Source: Anaerolineales bacterium (GTDB lineage: Bacteria > Chloroflexota > Anaerolineae > 4572-78 > J111). Taken from it: a stretch of 64,000 nucleotides of DNA. Below the pieces are notes generated by a model. The model saw nothing but the letters and a program-made list of their open reading frames with translations, did no database searches and was not told where the DNA came from. The position numbers were made by a program, and so were the translations under genes. How positions within the stretch are numbered: the stretch's first letter is position 1; each line of letters starts with the position of its first letter. Shown in pieces: positions 56,653-64,000 of this stretch. Location: NCBI GenBank assembly GCA_015075185.1, contig JABTUW010000004.1, positions 744,001 through 808,000 on the forward strand, given 5' to 3'.

Positions 56653-57387
56653 GTGATAGACACAATCCTCCGCGACAGCAAATTACCCTTTTACCATCAG
56701 CTCTACGAAATCCTACGCCAAAACATCGTGCGGGGGGAGTGGCAGCCGGACGATATGCTCCCCTCGGAAATCGAGCTGATGGAACGATACAACGTCAGCC
56801 GGATCACCGTGCGCCAGGCGTTGGATGAACTGGTCAACGAGGGGCTGATTTACCGGCAGCGCGGGCGCGGCACCTTTGTGGCTCACCCAACGGTGGACCA
56901 GGCCCTGACCCGCATCATCAGCTTCACCGAGGATATGCGCCAGCGCGGTTTCACCCCTGGCACTGAGGTTCTGTTCTCCGGGCTGGAACCGGCTCTGCCG
57001 GAGGTAGCCGAGAAGTTGCAGCTTGACCCCGGTACAGAGTTGGTCCGCCTAGACCGGCTGCGCCTGGCCGATAACGAGCCGATGAGCATCGAGGAGTCCC
57101 ATCTGGTGCATCGTTACTGCCCCGGTATCCTCCAGCATGATTACGCCGCCAACCCTCTCCGGGAGGTACTGGAGCAGCATTACGGCATCCGGCTGGTGCG
57201 AGCCAAACAGATCATTCGGGCCATCGCCGCCCCGCGCAAAATAGCCGACAAACTCTCCATTCCAGCCAACACCCCCTTACTCTACATCGAACGCATTTCT
57301 TACTCCCCACAAAATATCCCCATTGAGTTCCTGCGACTGTATCATCGGGGGGATCGGTATGTGTTGTACAATGAGCTAAGGGATTGA
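56653..57387 (+). CDS. GntR-family regulator with UTRA domain
   Basis: Transcription regulator, 244 residues, GTG start with AGGGTGCT upstream. GntR winged helix at 10-75 (PFYHQLYEILRQNIVRGEWQ, NVSRITVRQALDELVNEGLI) and a UTRA effector domain (LEPALPEVAEKLQLDPGTEL, RYCPGILQHDYAANPLREVL, NTPLLYIERISYSPQNIPIE). UTRA regulators sense sugar phosphates or small acids. It directly precedes the isomerase/kinase/transketolase genes, so it likely controls them. Confidence 0.93.
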   Translation: MIDTILRDSKLPFYHQLYEILRQNIVRGEWQPDDMLPSEIELMERYNVSRITVRQALDELVNEGLIYRQRGRGTFVAHPTVDQALTRIISFTEDMRQRGFTPGTEVLFSGLEPALPEVAEKLQLDPGTELVRLDRLRLADNEPMSIEESHLVHRYCPGILQHDYAANPLREVLEQHYGIRLVRAKQIIRAIAAPRKIADKLSIPANTPLLYIERISYSPQNIPIEFLRLYHRGDRYVLYNELRD

Positions 57388-57430
57388 AACGTGATGCGTG
57401 ATACGTGAAAATCTCTTACGCATCGCGGTG
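57386..57430. repeat. Palindromic repeat, family D
   Basis: AAACGTGATGCGTGATACGT with TACGCATCGCGG opposite, 45 bases, between the GntR stop and the isomerase ribosome site. Confidence 0.6.
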
Positions 57431-57462
57431 GAAATTATTTTTGGTTCATCAGGGAGGTTCTT

Positions 57463-58443
57463 ATGAAAAAACTCAAGGTATCCGCTGGTATCTGGTTTTT
57501 GGGCGCAACTAGCGACCGTTTTGTCAAGCAGGGTTACCGGCCCGATAAAACCATTGAGGAGCGGTTCAAACTGGCCGCCTCGGTCGAGGGCGTTGGCGGG
57601 CTGGAGATGCACTACCCGTCGGAGGTCACGGACGCGAACTACAAAGATTTGAAAAAGCTGGCCGACGACCTGGGTCTGAAAATTGTCCAGTTCTGCCCTC
57701 ACTTGTGGATTGACCCGCGCTGGAAATTCGGGCAGTTCAGCAACCCCGACCCGAAGCTGCGCCGCGAAGCCATTGACCTGGCCAAGCGCACCACCGACCT
57801 GGCCCAGTACATGGAAGCCGAGGTCATGGTCTACTGGCCGGCCCAGGACGGCTACGACTACCCCTTCCAGATTGACCACCGCCAGCGGCTCGACGACCTG
57901 GTGGCCGGGCTGGCCGAGTGGGCCGACCACAACCTCACCCAGAAAGTCGTGCTGGAATACAAAGCCTTTGAGCCGCGCACCCACATTCTCCTGCCAACCA
58001 TCGGCCACTGTATGACCATCATCAACGAGATCAACCGGCCTAACCTGGGCATCAACATCGACATGGGCCACGCCTTCATCATGAAAGAAAACCTGGCCGA
58101 GTCTCTCGCCCTGGCCTGCCGTTATAACAAACTCTTCCACACCCACTGGAACGACAACTGGAAGCTCTTTGACGACGATGTGATTGTCGGTACGGTCAAC
58201 TTGTGGGAAACGGTTGAGGCCATGTTTTGGCTCGACGAGTGGGGCTATGATGGCTGGTACGGCCTGGATTTGTTCCCCTACCGCGAGCCACCGGAAAAGG
58301 CGGTCGCGGAAAGCGTGCGCAACCTGCACTTCGCCCTGGAACTGCTCGATCGCGTCCCGCGTGAGGAGCTGCGCGAGTGCTTCCGCACCTCCGACGCCAT
58401 CAAAATCTCGCAACTGATGCGGCGCATGCTGGGCGGGAAATGA
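57463..58443 (+). CDS. TIM-barrel sugar isomerase/epimerase-like protein
   Basis: Xylose-isomerase-like TIM barrel, 326 residues. Metal-binding residues appear in VVLEYKAFEPR (Glu), GINIDMGHAFI (Asp, His), HTHWNDNW (His, Asp) and GYDGWYGLDLFPYRE (Asp). This ligand set is typical of rhamnose/tagatose-type and other aldose-ketose isomerases. First enzyme of the sugar cassette, preceded by AGGGAGG. The sugar is unknown. Confidence 0.87.
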   Translation: MKKLKVSAGIWFLGATSDRFVKQGYRPDKTIEERFKLAASVEGVGGLEMHYPSEVTDANYKDLKKLADDLGLKIVQFCPHLWIDPRWKFGQFSNPDPKLRREAIDLAKRTTDLAQYMEAEVMVYWPAQDGYDYPFQIDHRQRLDDLVAGLAEWADHNLTQKVVLEYKAFEPRTHILLPTIGHCMTIINEINRPNLGINIDMGHAFIMKENLAESLALACRYNKLFHTHWNDNWKLFDDDVIVGTVNLWETVEAMFWLDEWGYDGWYGLDLFPYREPPEKAVAESVRNLHFALELLDRVPREELRECFRTSDAIKISQLMRRMLGGK

Positions 58444-58516
58444 TGAGGCGAGGAGAGGAAGATGCGAAGAGGGTTAGGAGTCATCGCCTCTTCGCCTCAC
58501 GAGTCATCGCGTCATA
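58443..58516. repeat. Palindromic repeat, family K
   Basis: GATGAGGCGAGGAGAGGAAG and GCGAAGAGG opposed to ATCGCCTCTTCGCCTCACGA and CATCGCGTCAT. It begins at the isomerase stop and runs nearly to the ribosome site of the kinase gene. Confidence 0.7.
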
Positions 58517-58525
58517 GGAGCTTCT

Positions 58526-59515
58526 ATGGACATCGTCTGTCTCGGCGAATTACTGATTGACATGTTCCCGGCGGAAGTTGGCCGGCGGCTGGTCGAGGTG
58601 TCGGCTTTTCACCCCAAGCCGGGCGGTGCTCCGGCTAATGTGGCCGTAGCGGCGGCTCGACTGGGAGCCAAAAGCGCCTTCATCGGCAAGGTGGGCGATG
58701 ATGCCTTCGGCCACTTTTTAATGGACACGCTGGCTCACGAGCAGGTAGACACGGCCGGCATGCGCCTCGACCCCGCGGCCCGGACCACGATGGCTTTCAT
58801 CGCACTCCCTGACCCTAACCACGCCGAGTTTGTCTTCTACCGCAACCCGGGCGCGGATACATGCCTCCGCCCGGATGAACTGGACCACGAACTACTGCAA
58901 CAAGCCGCTGTGCTGCACTTCGGCTCGGTCAGCTTGAGTGTGGAACCCAGCCGCAGCGCTACCCTGGCCGCCGTGCGCCTCGCCCGCGCAGCCGGCGCCC
59001 TCATCTCCTTCGACGTTAACTACCGGCCCAGCCTCTGGCCCAACCCGGCCGAGGCGCTTGAAGTCATACTGGATGTGCTGCCCCAGGTCCATCTGCTCAA
59101 GGTGAATGAAGTTGAGTTGGAACTGCTGTCCGGCAGCAAGAATCTGGACAGCGGCAGCCAGGCGCTCTTGGAGCGCGGCCCGGAGTTGGGCGTGGTCACG
59201 CTCGGTCCCAACGGCAGCTTTTTCCGCTCGGCCCAGGGCAGCGGCAGTGTGCCCGGCTTTACCGTCCCGACCGTTGATGCCATTGGCTGCGGTGATGCGT
59301 TTGTGGCTGGACTGTTGACGCAGCTTCTGGCCCTCCCCCTTGCAGGGAGAGGGCCAGGGAGGGGGTCGTGGCGCGACCAACTCAACCCGAATCATCTCCG
59401 CCAGATTGTGCGCTACGCCAACGCCGTCGGCGCGCTGACGGCAACAAAGCAGGGAGTCATTCCGGCCTTGCCGACGACGGCGGAGGTGAGACAATTTTTG
59501 GTGCAAAACTCGTAA
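58526..59515 (+). CDS. PfkB-family carbohydrate kinase
   Basis: Ribokinase/fructokinase-like, 329 residues: MDIVCLGELLIDMFPAEVGR, KPGGAPANVAVAAARLGAKS, LISFDVNYRPSLWP and AIGCGDAFVAGLL with the catalytic Asp. An insertion LALPLAGRGPGRGSWRD near residues 268-284 is encoded by a palindromic repeat (59328-59372), which many family members lack. It would phosphorylate the ketose made by the isomerase. Confidence 0.93.
   Translation: MDIVCLGELLIDMFPAEVGRRLVEVSAFHPKPGGAPANVAVAAARLGAKSAFIGKVGDDAFGHFLMDTLAHEQVDTAGMRLDPAARTTMAFIALPDPNHAEFVFYRNPGADTCLRPDELDHELLQQAAVLHFGSVSLSVEPSRSATLAAVRLARAAGALISFDVNYRPSLWPNPAEALEVILDVLPQVHLLKVNEVELELLSGSKNLDSGSQALLERGPELGVVTLGPNGSFFRSAQGSGSVPGFTVPTVDAIGCGDAFVAGLLTQLLALPLAGRGPGRGSWRDQLNPNHLRQIVRYANAVGALTATKQGVIPALPTTAEVRQFLVQNS
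59328..59372. repeat. Palindromic repeat inserted within the kinase coding region
   Basis: TGGCCCTC (59328-59335) and GAGGGCCA (59349-59356) pair around CCCCTTGCAGGGA, followed by GGGAGGGGGTCGTGG. It keeps the reading frame, adding about 15 residues to the kinase. Many genomes hold such GGGAGGG-type palindromes between genes; an in-frame one inside a gene is notable. Confidence 0.6.
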
Positions 59516-59520
59516 TAACC

Positions 59521-59560
59521 ACGTGTTGCGTAAAACTTAAACGCACGCGTAACACGCAAT
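59521..59560. repeat. Palindromic repeat, family L
   Basis: ACGTGTTGCGTAAAACT opposed to ACGCACGCGTAACACGCAAT, between the kinase and the transketolase ribosome site. Same unit as 37403-37445. Confidence 0.6.
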
Positions 59561-59584
59561 ATAAATTTACACTCAGGAGTTTAC

Positions 59585-60436
59585 ATGTCAGAAACATCAA
59601 CGCAACAGTTAGACCTACCCCGCCTGCGCCGCCTGGCCCGCCAGATCCGGCTGGACATCCTGGAGATGACAACCAAAGCGGGGTCGGGTCATCCGTCCAG
59701 TTCCTGGTCGGCTACCGAAATTGTGACCGCACTCTACTTTGGCGGCATCCTGCACTACCGGCCCGATCAACCGGATTGGCCGGAGCGAGACCGCTTTATT
59801 ATGAGCAAGGGCCATGCCGCGCCGCTGCTCTACGCCGTGCTGGCCCAGGCCGGTTATTTTAGCCGCGACGAATTGGGACGGCTGCGCCAGATTGACAGTC
59901 CGGTGCAGGGACATCCTGTTCAAGGAATGATGCCGGGGGTTGAAGCGACGACCGGCTCGCTGGGCCAGGGTTTGTCGGTGGGCCTGGGTCACGTTCTGGG
60001 CGGCCGGCTGAACAAACTGGATTACCGGGTTTACGTGCTGCTGGGCGACGGCGAGTGCGAGGCCGGTCAGGTTTGGGAGGCAGCTATGGCCGCCGCTCAC
60101 TTCAATGCCGACACCCTGACCGCTATTCTCGACTACAACAAGTTCCAGGAAACCGGCCCCATCAGCCGCGAGATGGCGCTGGAACCGCTGGTAGACAAAT
60201 GGCAAAGCTTCGGTTGGCACGTGGAAGAGGCTGATGGGCACAACCTGGCAGCGCTGATCCACGAACTCAAGGTGGCCCAGGTGGTCAAAGGCCAGCCGAC
60301 GATCATCATTGCTCACACCGTCAAGGGCAAAGGTGTCTCCTTTGTCGAGACCGATTTTACCTGGCACGGCCGGGCCTTGTCGGCGGAACTGGCGGAAAAA
60401 GCGCGAAAGGAGATTCTGGACCATGAGATTGGGTGA
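59585..60436 (+). CDS. Transketolase N-terminal (TPP-binding) subunit
   Basis: N-terminal half of a split transketolase, 283 residues. TPP site: GSGHPSSSWSATEI, PVQGHPVQGMMPGVEATTGS with LGQGLSVG, and LLGDGECEAGQVWEA with DYNKFQ. It ends where the C-terminal gene begins with a 14-base overlap. Split pairs occur in many bacteria and in some pathways replace the housekeeping enzyme for unusual ketose phosphates. Confidence 0.94.
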   Translation: MSETSTQQLDLPRLRRLARQIRLDILEMTTKAGSGHPSSSWSATEIVTALYFGGILHYRPDQPDWPERDRFIMSKGHAAPLLYAVLAQAGYFSRDELGRLRQIDSPVQGHPVQGMMPGVEATTGSLGQGLSVGLGHVLGGRLNKLDYRVYVLLGDGECEAGQVWEAAMAAAHFNADTLTAILDYNKFQETGPISREMALEPLVDKWQSFGWHVEEADGHNLAALIHELKVAQVVKGQPTIIIAHTVKGKGVSFVETDFTWHGRALSAELAEKARKEILDHEIG

Positions 60437-61394
60437 GAAAGCGGGTCTGCCTCCCAGCAAACCCTTGCGCGACATATTTGGCGAGGCCATCCTGGCCGCA
60501 GCCCGCGAGAACCCCAAAGTCGTCGTCCTCGACGGCGACCTGGGCAACTCGACCAAAGCCGAGACGGTGCGCCAGGCTTTTCCCGAACGATTCTTCAACC
60601 TGGGGATTGCCGAGAGCAACCTCGTCGGCGTGGGGGCCGGGCTGGCGGCCTGCGGCTTTATTCCCTGGATCACCAGCTTTTCCAGCTTTTTGCTCTGCAA
60701 CGGCTACGACCAGATCCGGCTGGCGGTGGCGCTGTCGAACCTCAATGCCAAAATTCTGGGCAGCCACGGCGGCATTACCCTGGGCAAAGATGGTCCCACC
60801 CAAATGGGCATCGAGGATTTGGCCCTGGTCGGCGGCCTGCCCACCTTTGTCATCCTCGTCCCCAGCGACCCGGCCTCGATGCATGCGGCGGTGAAAGCTG
60901 CTACTAATTATGTTGGCCCGGTCTTTTTGCGTTCCAGCCGGGTTGCCCTGCCCCACATCTATCCTATGGATAACTGCCCCTTTGAGATCGGCAAGGCGAA
61001 CGTGGTCCGGCAGGGCGGCGATGTGACTGTCATTGCCTGCGGGATTATGGTGGCGGCCGCGTTAGATGCCGCCGCGACGCTGGCTGAAGAGGGGATCGAA
61101 GCGCGGGTGCTGGATTTCCACACGATCCGTCCGATGGATACCGCAGCCATTGCCGCCGCCGCCCGCGAAACCGGGGCCATCGTCACCGCCGAGGAGCATC
61201 TTTTGCAGGGCGGGATGGGCAGCAACATCGCCCGCGTGGTAGCCCAGCACTATCCCGTCCCCATGCGCTTTGTCGGTCTGGTTGACACCTACGTTGAATC
61301 GGCGGAGCCGGACGACTTGCTGGTCAAGTACCACCTAACGGCGAGTGATATTGTTTTAGCGACGCGGGACGCGGTGAAGGCAAAAAAAGAATAG
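60423..61394 (+). CDS. Transketolase C-terminal subunit
   Basis: C-terminal half with pyrimidine-binding and domain III, 323 residues, ATG 60423 chosen because it follows the N-terminal gene's overlap; an in-frame stretch upstream is only the shadow of the other gene. VVVLDGDLGNSTKAET, NLGIAESNLVGVGAGLAACG, LGSHGGITLGKDGPTQMGIE (domain II) and IVTAEEHLLQGGMGSNIARV. With the N-terminal chain it forms a heterotetrameric enzyme. Confidence 0.94.
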   Translation: MRLGEKAGLPPSKPLRDIFGEAILAAARENPKVVVLDGDLGNSTKAETVRQAFPERFFNLGIAESNLVGVGAGLAACGFIPWITSFSSFLLCNGYDQIRLAVALSNLNAKILGSHGGITLGKDGPTQMGIEDLALVGGLPTFVILVPSDPASMHAAVKAATNYVGPVFLRSSRVALPHIYPMDNCPFEIGKANVVRQGGDVTVIACGIMVAAALDAAATLAEEGIEARVLDFHTIRPMDTAAIAAAARETGAIVTAEEHLLQGGMGSNIARVVAQHYPVPMRFVGLVDTYVESAEPDDLLVKYHLTASDIVLATRDAVKAKKE

Positions 61395-61430
61395 AAGATA
61401 AAGCAACTGTAAGCCCTTCGTTACCCTGGA

Positions 61431-62030
61431 TTGAAACCTGTGAATAAACCAGAAAATTCTGTTGAAATCCTAGAGTCATACAATAACTACGAGCCGCCCA
61501 TTGATGCAATGGCCGTAACCCGAAAATTGATTGATAATATTCCACAAAAATATTTGAGTGGTTTAAGACGTATCGTTATTACAAATTCATCAGCCCTGCC
61601 ACGCCGAGAACTGCATAAAAAAGTCACAGCTCGTAAACGGAAATACAGTGTTTCAGAAGTACGAGGGTTTTATTATCATCAAACAGGTGGAAGTCCAGCT
61701 TGGATCGAAATATTTGTAGACAAAATAATTGAGTATAGAGTGAGTTTTTTCCGAAAGCTTCCTCCTCTGAGAGAGATAGCTTTTTCTAAAGTGCTGTATC
61801 ATGAGCTAGGCCATCATATTCATAAAGTTCTTGCTCCAGAATATCGTGAGCAGGAAGATGTTGCAGATGAATGGCAGGAAAAGCTTACGAGTTTCTATGT
61901 ACAGAAAAAATATTGGTATCTATTGCCGCTCTTACGATTAGCTGTATGGTTTAATCAAACCAAGCTGTATAAACAATATGAGGCAAAGATTTTAGAAGAC
62001 ATAAGAAGGCGATATAACGATAGAGGATAG
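61431..62030 (+). CDS. AT-rich hypothetical protein with HELGH motif
   Basis: Unknown protein of 199 residues (TTG start; GTG at 61440 also possible), inserted between transketolase and the SAF dehydrogenase. It carries YHELGHHIHKV (an HExxH zinc-peptidase-type signature) followed after about 20 residues by DVADEWQEKLTSF with acidic residues that could complete a metal site. N-terminus has SALPRRELHKKVTARKRKY. AT-rich unlike its flanks, so probably acquired. Starts 37 bases after the transketolase stop and ends 4 bases before the next ATG. Confidence 0.65.
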   Translation: MKPVNKPENSVEILESYNNYEPPIDAMAVTRKLIDNIPQKYLSGLRRIVITNSSALPRRELHKKVTARKRKYSVSEVRGFYYHQTGGSPAWIEIFVDKIIEYRVSFFRKLPPLREIAFSKVLYHELGHHIHKVLAPEYREQEDVADEWQEKLTSFYVQKKYWYLLPLLRLAVWFNQTKLYKQYEAKILEDIRRRYNDRG

Positions 62031-62033
62031 TTT

Positions 62034-63323
62034 ATGCAACTCAGACAAGAGCTTCTCCGCCGTCAGGCTGAAAACAAGCCGATTCGAGTTGGGGCCAGCG
62101 GAGCGGGCTGGATGGGCAGCGGCTTTGTCGCCGCGATGAAGCACGTGCCGGGAATGGAGGTCGTCCTGCTGGCCGATGCCGATACCAAAGCCGCCTGGAA
62201 CGCCTTTCTCTCGACCGGCCTGTCGCGTGAGGATATTATCGAGGCAGATACGGTCAGCCGGGCGATGGATGCGCTCCAGGCAGGCAGGCGCGTCGTCACC
62301 GGCGACTACCGGCTGGCCGCCCAGGTGGAGGCAGTGGACATCGTCGCCGATGTGACTTACTCCCCGGCCATTGGCGCGGAGACCGCTTACACCTGCATCC
62401 AGCACGGCAAAGACGTGGTGCTGGTCAACATCGAAGCCGATGTAACGGTCGGGCGCATCCTGAAAAAATTGGCGCAAGAAGCCGGCGTGCTGTACACCGT
62501 TTCTTCGGGCGACGAGCCGGGCTGCCTGATGGAGCTTTACAACTTTGTCACCTGCCTGGGCTATGAAATTATGGTCATCGGCAAGGGCAAAAATAACCCG
62601 CTTAACCCCGCCGCCACCCCCGAAACGGTGGCCGAGTCGGCCCGCCGGCAGGATAAAGACCCCTATCAGGTCGCTTCATACGTGGATGGCACCAAAACCA
62701 TGTTCGAGATGACCTGCGCGGCCAACGCCACCGGCTGCCTGCCGATGCAGCGGGGGATGATCGGCCCCGAAGCAACGCTGGAAACGGTTTCGCAAGCGTT
62801 TGCCCTGGCCGAAGATGGCGGCCTGACCCGGTTTCCCGGCGCAGTGGATTTTGTGCAGGGCAGTTCGATGGCCGGCGGGGTCTTTGTCACCGTCCGCATT
62901 GACGACGCCCGCATCCAGGCCGACCTGAATTATCTCAAGGTGGGCACAGGCAAATATTTCACCTTTTTCCGGCCCTACCACCTCTGGTTCCTGGAAGCGC
63001 CTATTTCCATTGCCCAGGCCCACCTGCTGCGCCAACCGACCCTGGCGCCGCTGGATCGCCCCATAGCCGACATCATGACTGTCGCCAAGCGCAACTTGCA
63101 GCCAGGCGAGACGCTGGATGATTTCGGCGGCTTTACGGTTCACGGCGTGATGGATCGCGCCGAAGTGATTCGTGAATTAAAAGCTCTGCCCGTTGGACTG
63201 GCTCCCGGCGCTCAAGTAGCTCGACCTGTCGCTGCCGGGGCAGTTATTACCTGGGATGATGTAAAACTGGACGAAGCCAGCACAGTGGTGAAGCTGCGGC
63301 GGCAGCAGGATGAGTTAGCGTGA
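62034..63323 (+). CDS. NAD(P)-binding oxidoreductase with C-terminal SAF domain
   Basis: 429 residues. N-terminal Rossmann domain (IRVGASGAGWMGSGFVAAMK) and homoserine-dehydrogenase-like body (GKDVVLVNIEADVTVGRILK, SSGDEPGCLMELYNFVTCLG, KGKNNPLNP), then a SAF-type C-terminus (APGAQVARPVAAGAVITWDD). Members occur with sugar-acid or tetronate catabolic genes; the reaction is not fixed. It follows the AT-rich gene by 3 bases, so the operon read through the insertion. Confidence 0.85.
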   Translation: MQLRQELLRRQAENKPIRVGASGAGWMGSGFVAAMKHVPGMEVVLLADADTKAAWNAFLSTGLSREDIIEADTVSRAMDALQAGRRVVTGDYRLAAQVEAVDIVADVTYSPAIGAETAYTCIQHGKDVVLVNIEADVTVGRILKKLAQEAGVLYTVSSGDEPGCLMELYNFVTCLGYEIMVIGKGKNNPLNPAATPETVAESARRQDKDPYQVASYVDGTKTMFEMTCAANATGCLPMQRGMIGPEATLETVSQAFALAEDGGLTRFPGAVDFVQGSSMAGGVFVTVRIDDARIQADLNYLKVGTGKYFTFFRPYHLWFLEAPISIAQAHLLRQPTLAPLDRPIADIMTVAKRNLQPGETLDDFGGFTVHGVMDRAEVIRELKALPVGLAPGAQVARPVAAGAVITWDDVKLDEASTVVKLRRQQDELA

Positions 63324-63373
63324 TACGTGATGCGTGATATGTGAAAAATTTTTACGCATCACGCATTACGCAT
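63319..63373. repeat. Palindromic repeat, family D
   Basis: GCGTGATACGTGATGCGTGA opposed to TTACGCATCACGCATTACGC, beginning at the SAF gene stop and ending 38 bases before the next ATG; a good example of the short-tandem-repeat stem. Confidence 0.7.
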
Positions 63374-63410
63374 AAAAATAAATTTTTCCGTATTCATAGG
63401 AGGCTCCCCA

Positions 63411-64000
63411 ATGCGTATCGGTGTATTTACAGCTCTTTTTGGAAATTTGTCGTTTGAGGCTGCCCTCGACCGGGCAGTGGCCGCCGGAGTATCGGCGGTG
63501 GAAATCGGAGCGGGGGGTTATCCCGGCCAGCCCCATTGTCCCGTAGACGAACTGCTGGCCAGTAAAAGCGCTCGCCAAAAATACATGGAAGCTATTACCT
63601 CACGCGGGTTGATTCTCAGCGCCTTCAGTGTGCATGCAAACCCGGTTTCGCCAGATAAAGCTGAGGCGCAAAAGGCTGACGAGGATTTTCGCAAGGCGGT
63701 GCGATTGGCCGCGCTGCTGGACATACCCGTTGTCAATGCTTTTTCGGGCCTGCCCGCCGGTTCACCCAAAGACACCATGCCTAACTGGGTCACCTGCCCC
63801 TGGCCCCCGCATTTTTTGCAGATACTGGATTATCAGTGGAATGAAGTGACCATTCCCTACTGGCGTGAGGCCGGCAAATTTGCCGGGGAGCATGGCGTCA
63901 AGGTTGCTTTCGAGATGCATCCAGGCATGCTGGTCTACAATGTGGAAACACTCCTGAAGTTACGCGAGGCCGTTGGACCCATGCTTGGCTGTAACTTTGA
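63411..64000 (+). CDS. Sugar phosphate isomerase/epimerase-like protein, partial
   Basis: Start of a TIM-barrel isomerase that runs past the window end: 196 residues visible from ATG 63411 with AGGAGG 7 bases upstream. MRIGVFTALFGNLSFEAALD, AAGVSAVEIGAGGYPGQPHC, GLILSAFSVHANPVSPDK, PVVNAFSGLPAGSPKDTM and the metal Glu region VKVAFEMHPGMLVYN. It is a second xylose-isomerase-like gene in the same operon, so the pathway uses two isomerase/epimerase steps, or one is an epimerase. Confidence 0.88.
   Translation, partial: MRIGVFTALFGNLSFEAALDRAVAAGVSAVEIGAGGYPGQPHCPVDELLASKSARQKYMEAITSRGLILSAFSVHANPVSPDKAEAQKADEDFRKAVRLAALLDIPVVNAFSGLPAGSPKDTMPNWVTCPWPPHFLQILDYQWNEVTIPYWREAGKFAGEHGVKVAFEMHPGMLVYNVETLLKLREAVGPMLGCNF

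Overview
The window looks like a chromosomal segment of an environmental, probably Chloroflexota-like (Anaerolineae-type) bacterium. This is inferred from the gene mix (LysM-fused peptide-binding protein, split B12-dependent acyl-CoA mutase with MeaB, several F420/FMN LLM-type oxidoreductases, many SDRs) and from the dense intergenic palindromes. There is no rRNA or other marker gene to prove it. The DNA is GC-rich, except for a few AT-rich islands that look acquired.

Layout. Position 1-203 is the end of a glycyl radical enzyme. From about 0.3 to 55.1 kb every gene lies on the minus strand. 0.3-2.6 kb: amino-acid ABC importer (two permeases and a Tat-exported binding protein, no ATPase). 2.8-5.1 kb: cupin, acyl-CoA dehydrogenase and the biotin importer bioY. 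5.2-9.2 kb: peptide ABC importer. 9.4-9.9 kb: small gene plus a glutaredoxin with an in-frame UGA. 10.1-15.6 kb: amidohydrolase, SDR, LivK-like protein, HpcH aldolase, MeaB and the B12 subunit of a mutase. 15.6-16.4 kb: a REP-associated tyrosine transposase flanked by its own REP hairpins. 16.4-25.7 kb: two LLM oxidoreductases around an AhpD-like gene with an in-frame UGA, a metallopeptidase, a broken MFS gene, SDR, PPOX protein, hydrolase, and an ornithine-cyclodeaminase/proline-racemase pair. 25.7-39.1 kb: acyl-CoA catabolic island with a three-part biotin-dependent carboxylase, split AtuA, MaoC, enoyl-CoA hydratase, two thiolases, CoA-transferase and mutase large subunit. 39.2-42.6 kb: 2-oxoacid dehydrogenase E2/E1beta/E1alpha. 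42.7-50.6 kb: second amino-acid ABC importer, SDRs, aminotransferase, another LivK-like protein and an LLM enzyme. 50.9-52.8 kb: response regulator and GAF histidine kinase. 52.9-54.6 kb: KDG kinase and KDPG aldolase. Transcription flips at about 55.2 kb. 55.4-64 kb (plus strand): LLM oxidoreductase, GntR regulator, and a sugar/polyol cassette (two TIM-barrel isomerases, PfkB kinase, split transketolase, SAF-domain dehydrogenase).

How it fits together. Importers for amino acids, peptides and biotin feed a catabolic program. 2-Oxoacid dehydrogenase, acyl-CoA dehydrogenase, biotin carboxylase/carboxyltransferase, hydratases, thiolases and a B12 mutase together suit degradation of branched-chain or odd-chain acyl-CoAs to central metabolism.

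Most striking observations. (1) Two unrelated thiol-redox genes, a glutaredoxin at 9601-9855 and an AhpD-like protein at 17499-17915, each carry an in-frame UGA exactly where the CxxC family has a redox cysteine. A SECIS-like hairpin with a G-rich or GU apical loop follows each at a suitable distance. They are probably selenoproteins that automated annotation would truncate or split. (2) A RAYT transposase is bracketed by REP hairpins that recur throughout the window and often supply the stop codon of the gene before them. (3) Most intergenic gaps hold a long hairpin whose arms are built from short tandem repeats. More than a dozen sequence families occur, and some have extended into protein C-termini. 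(4) A GGTATCAA palindrome may mark a small regulon.
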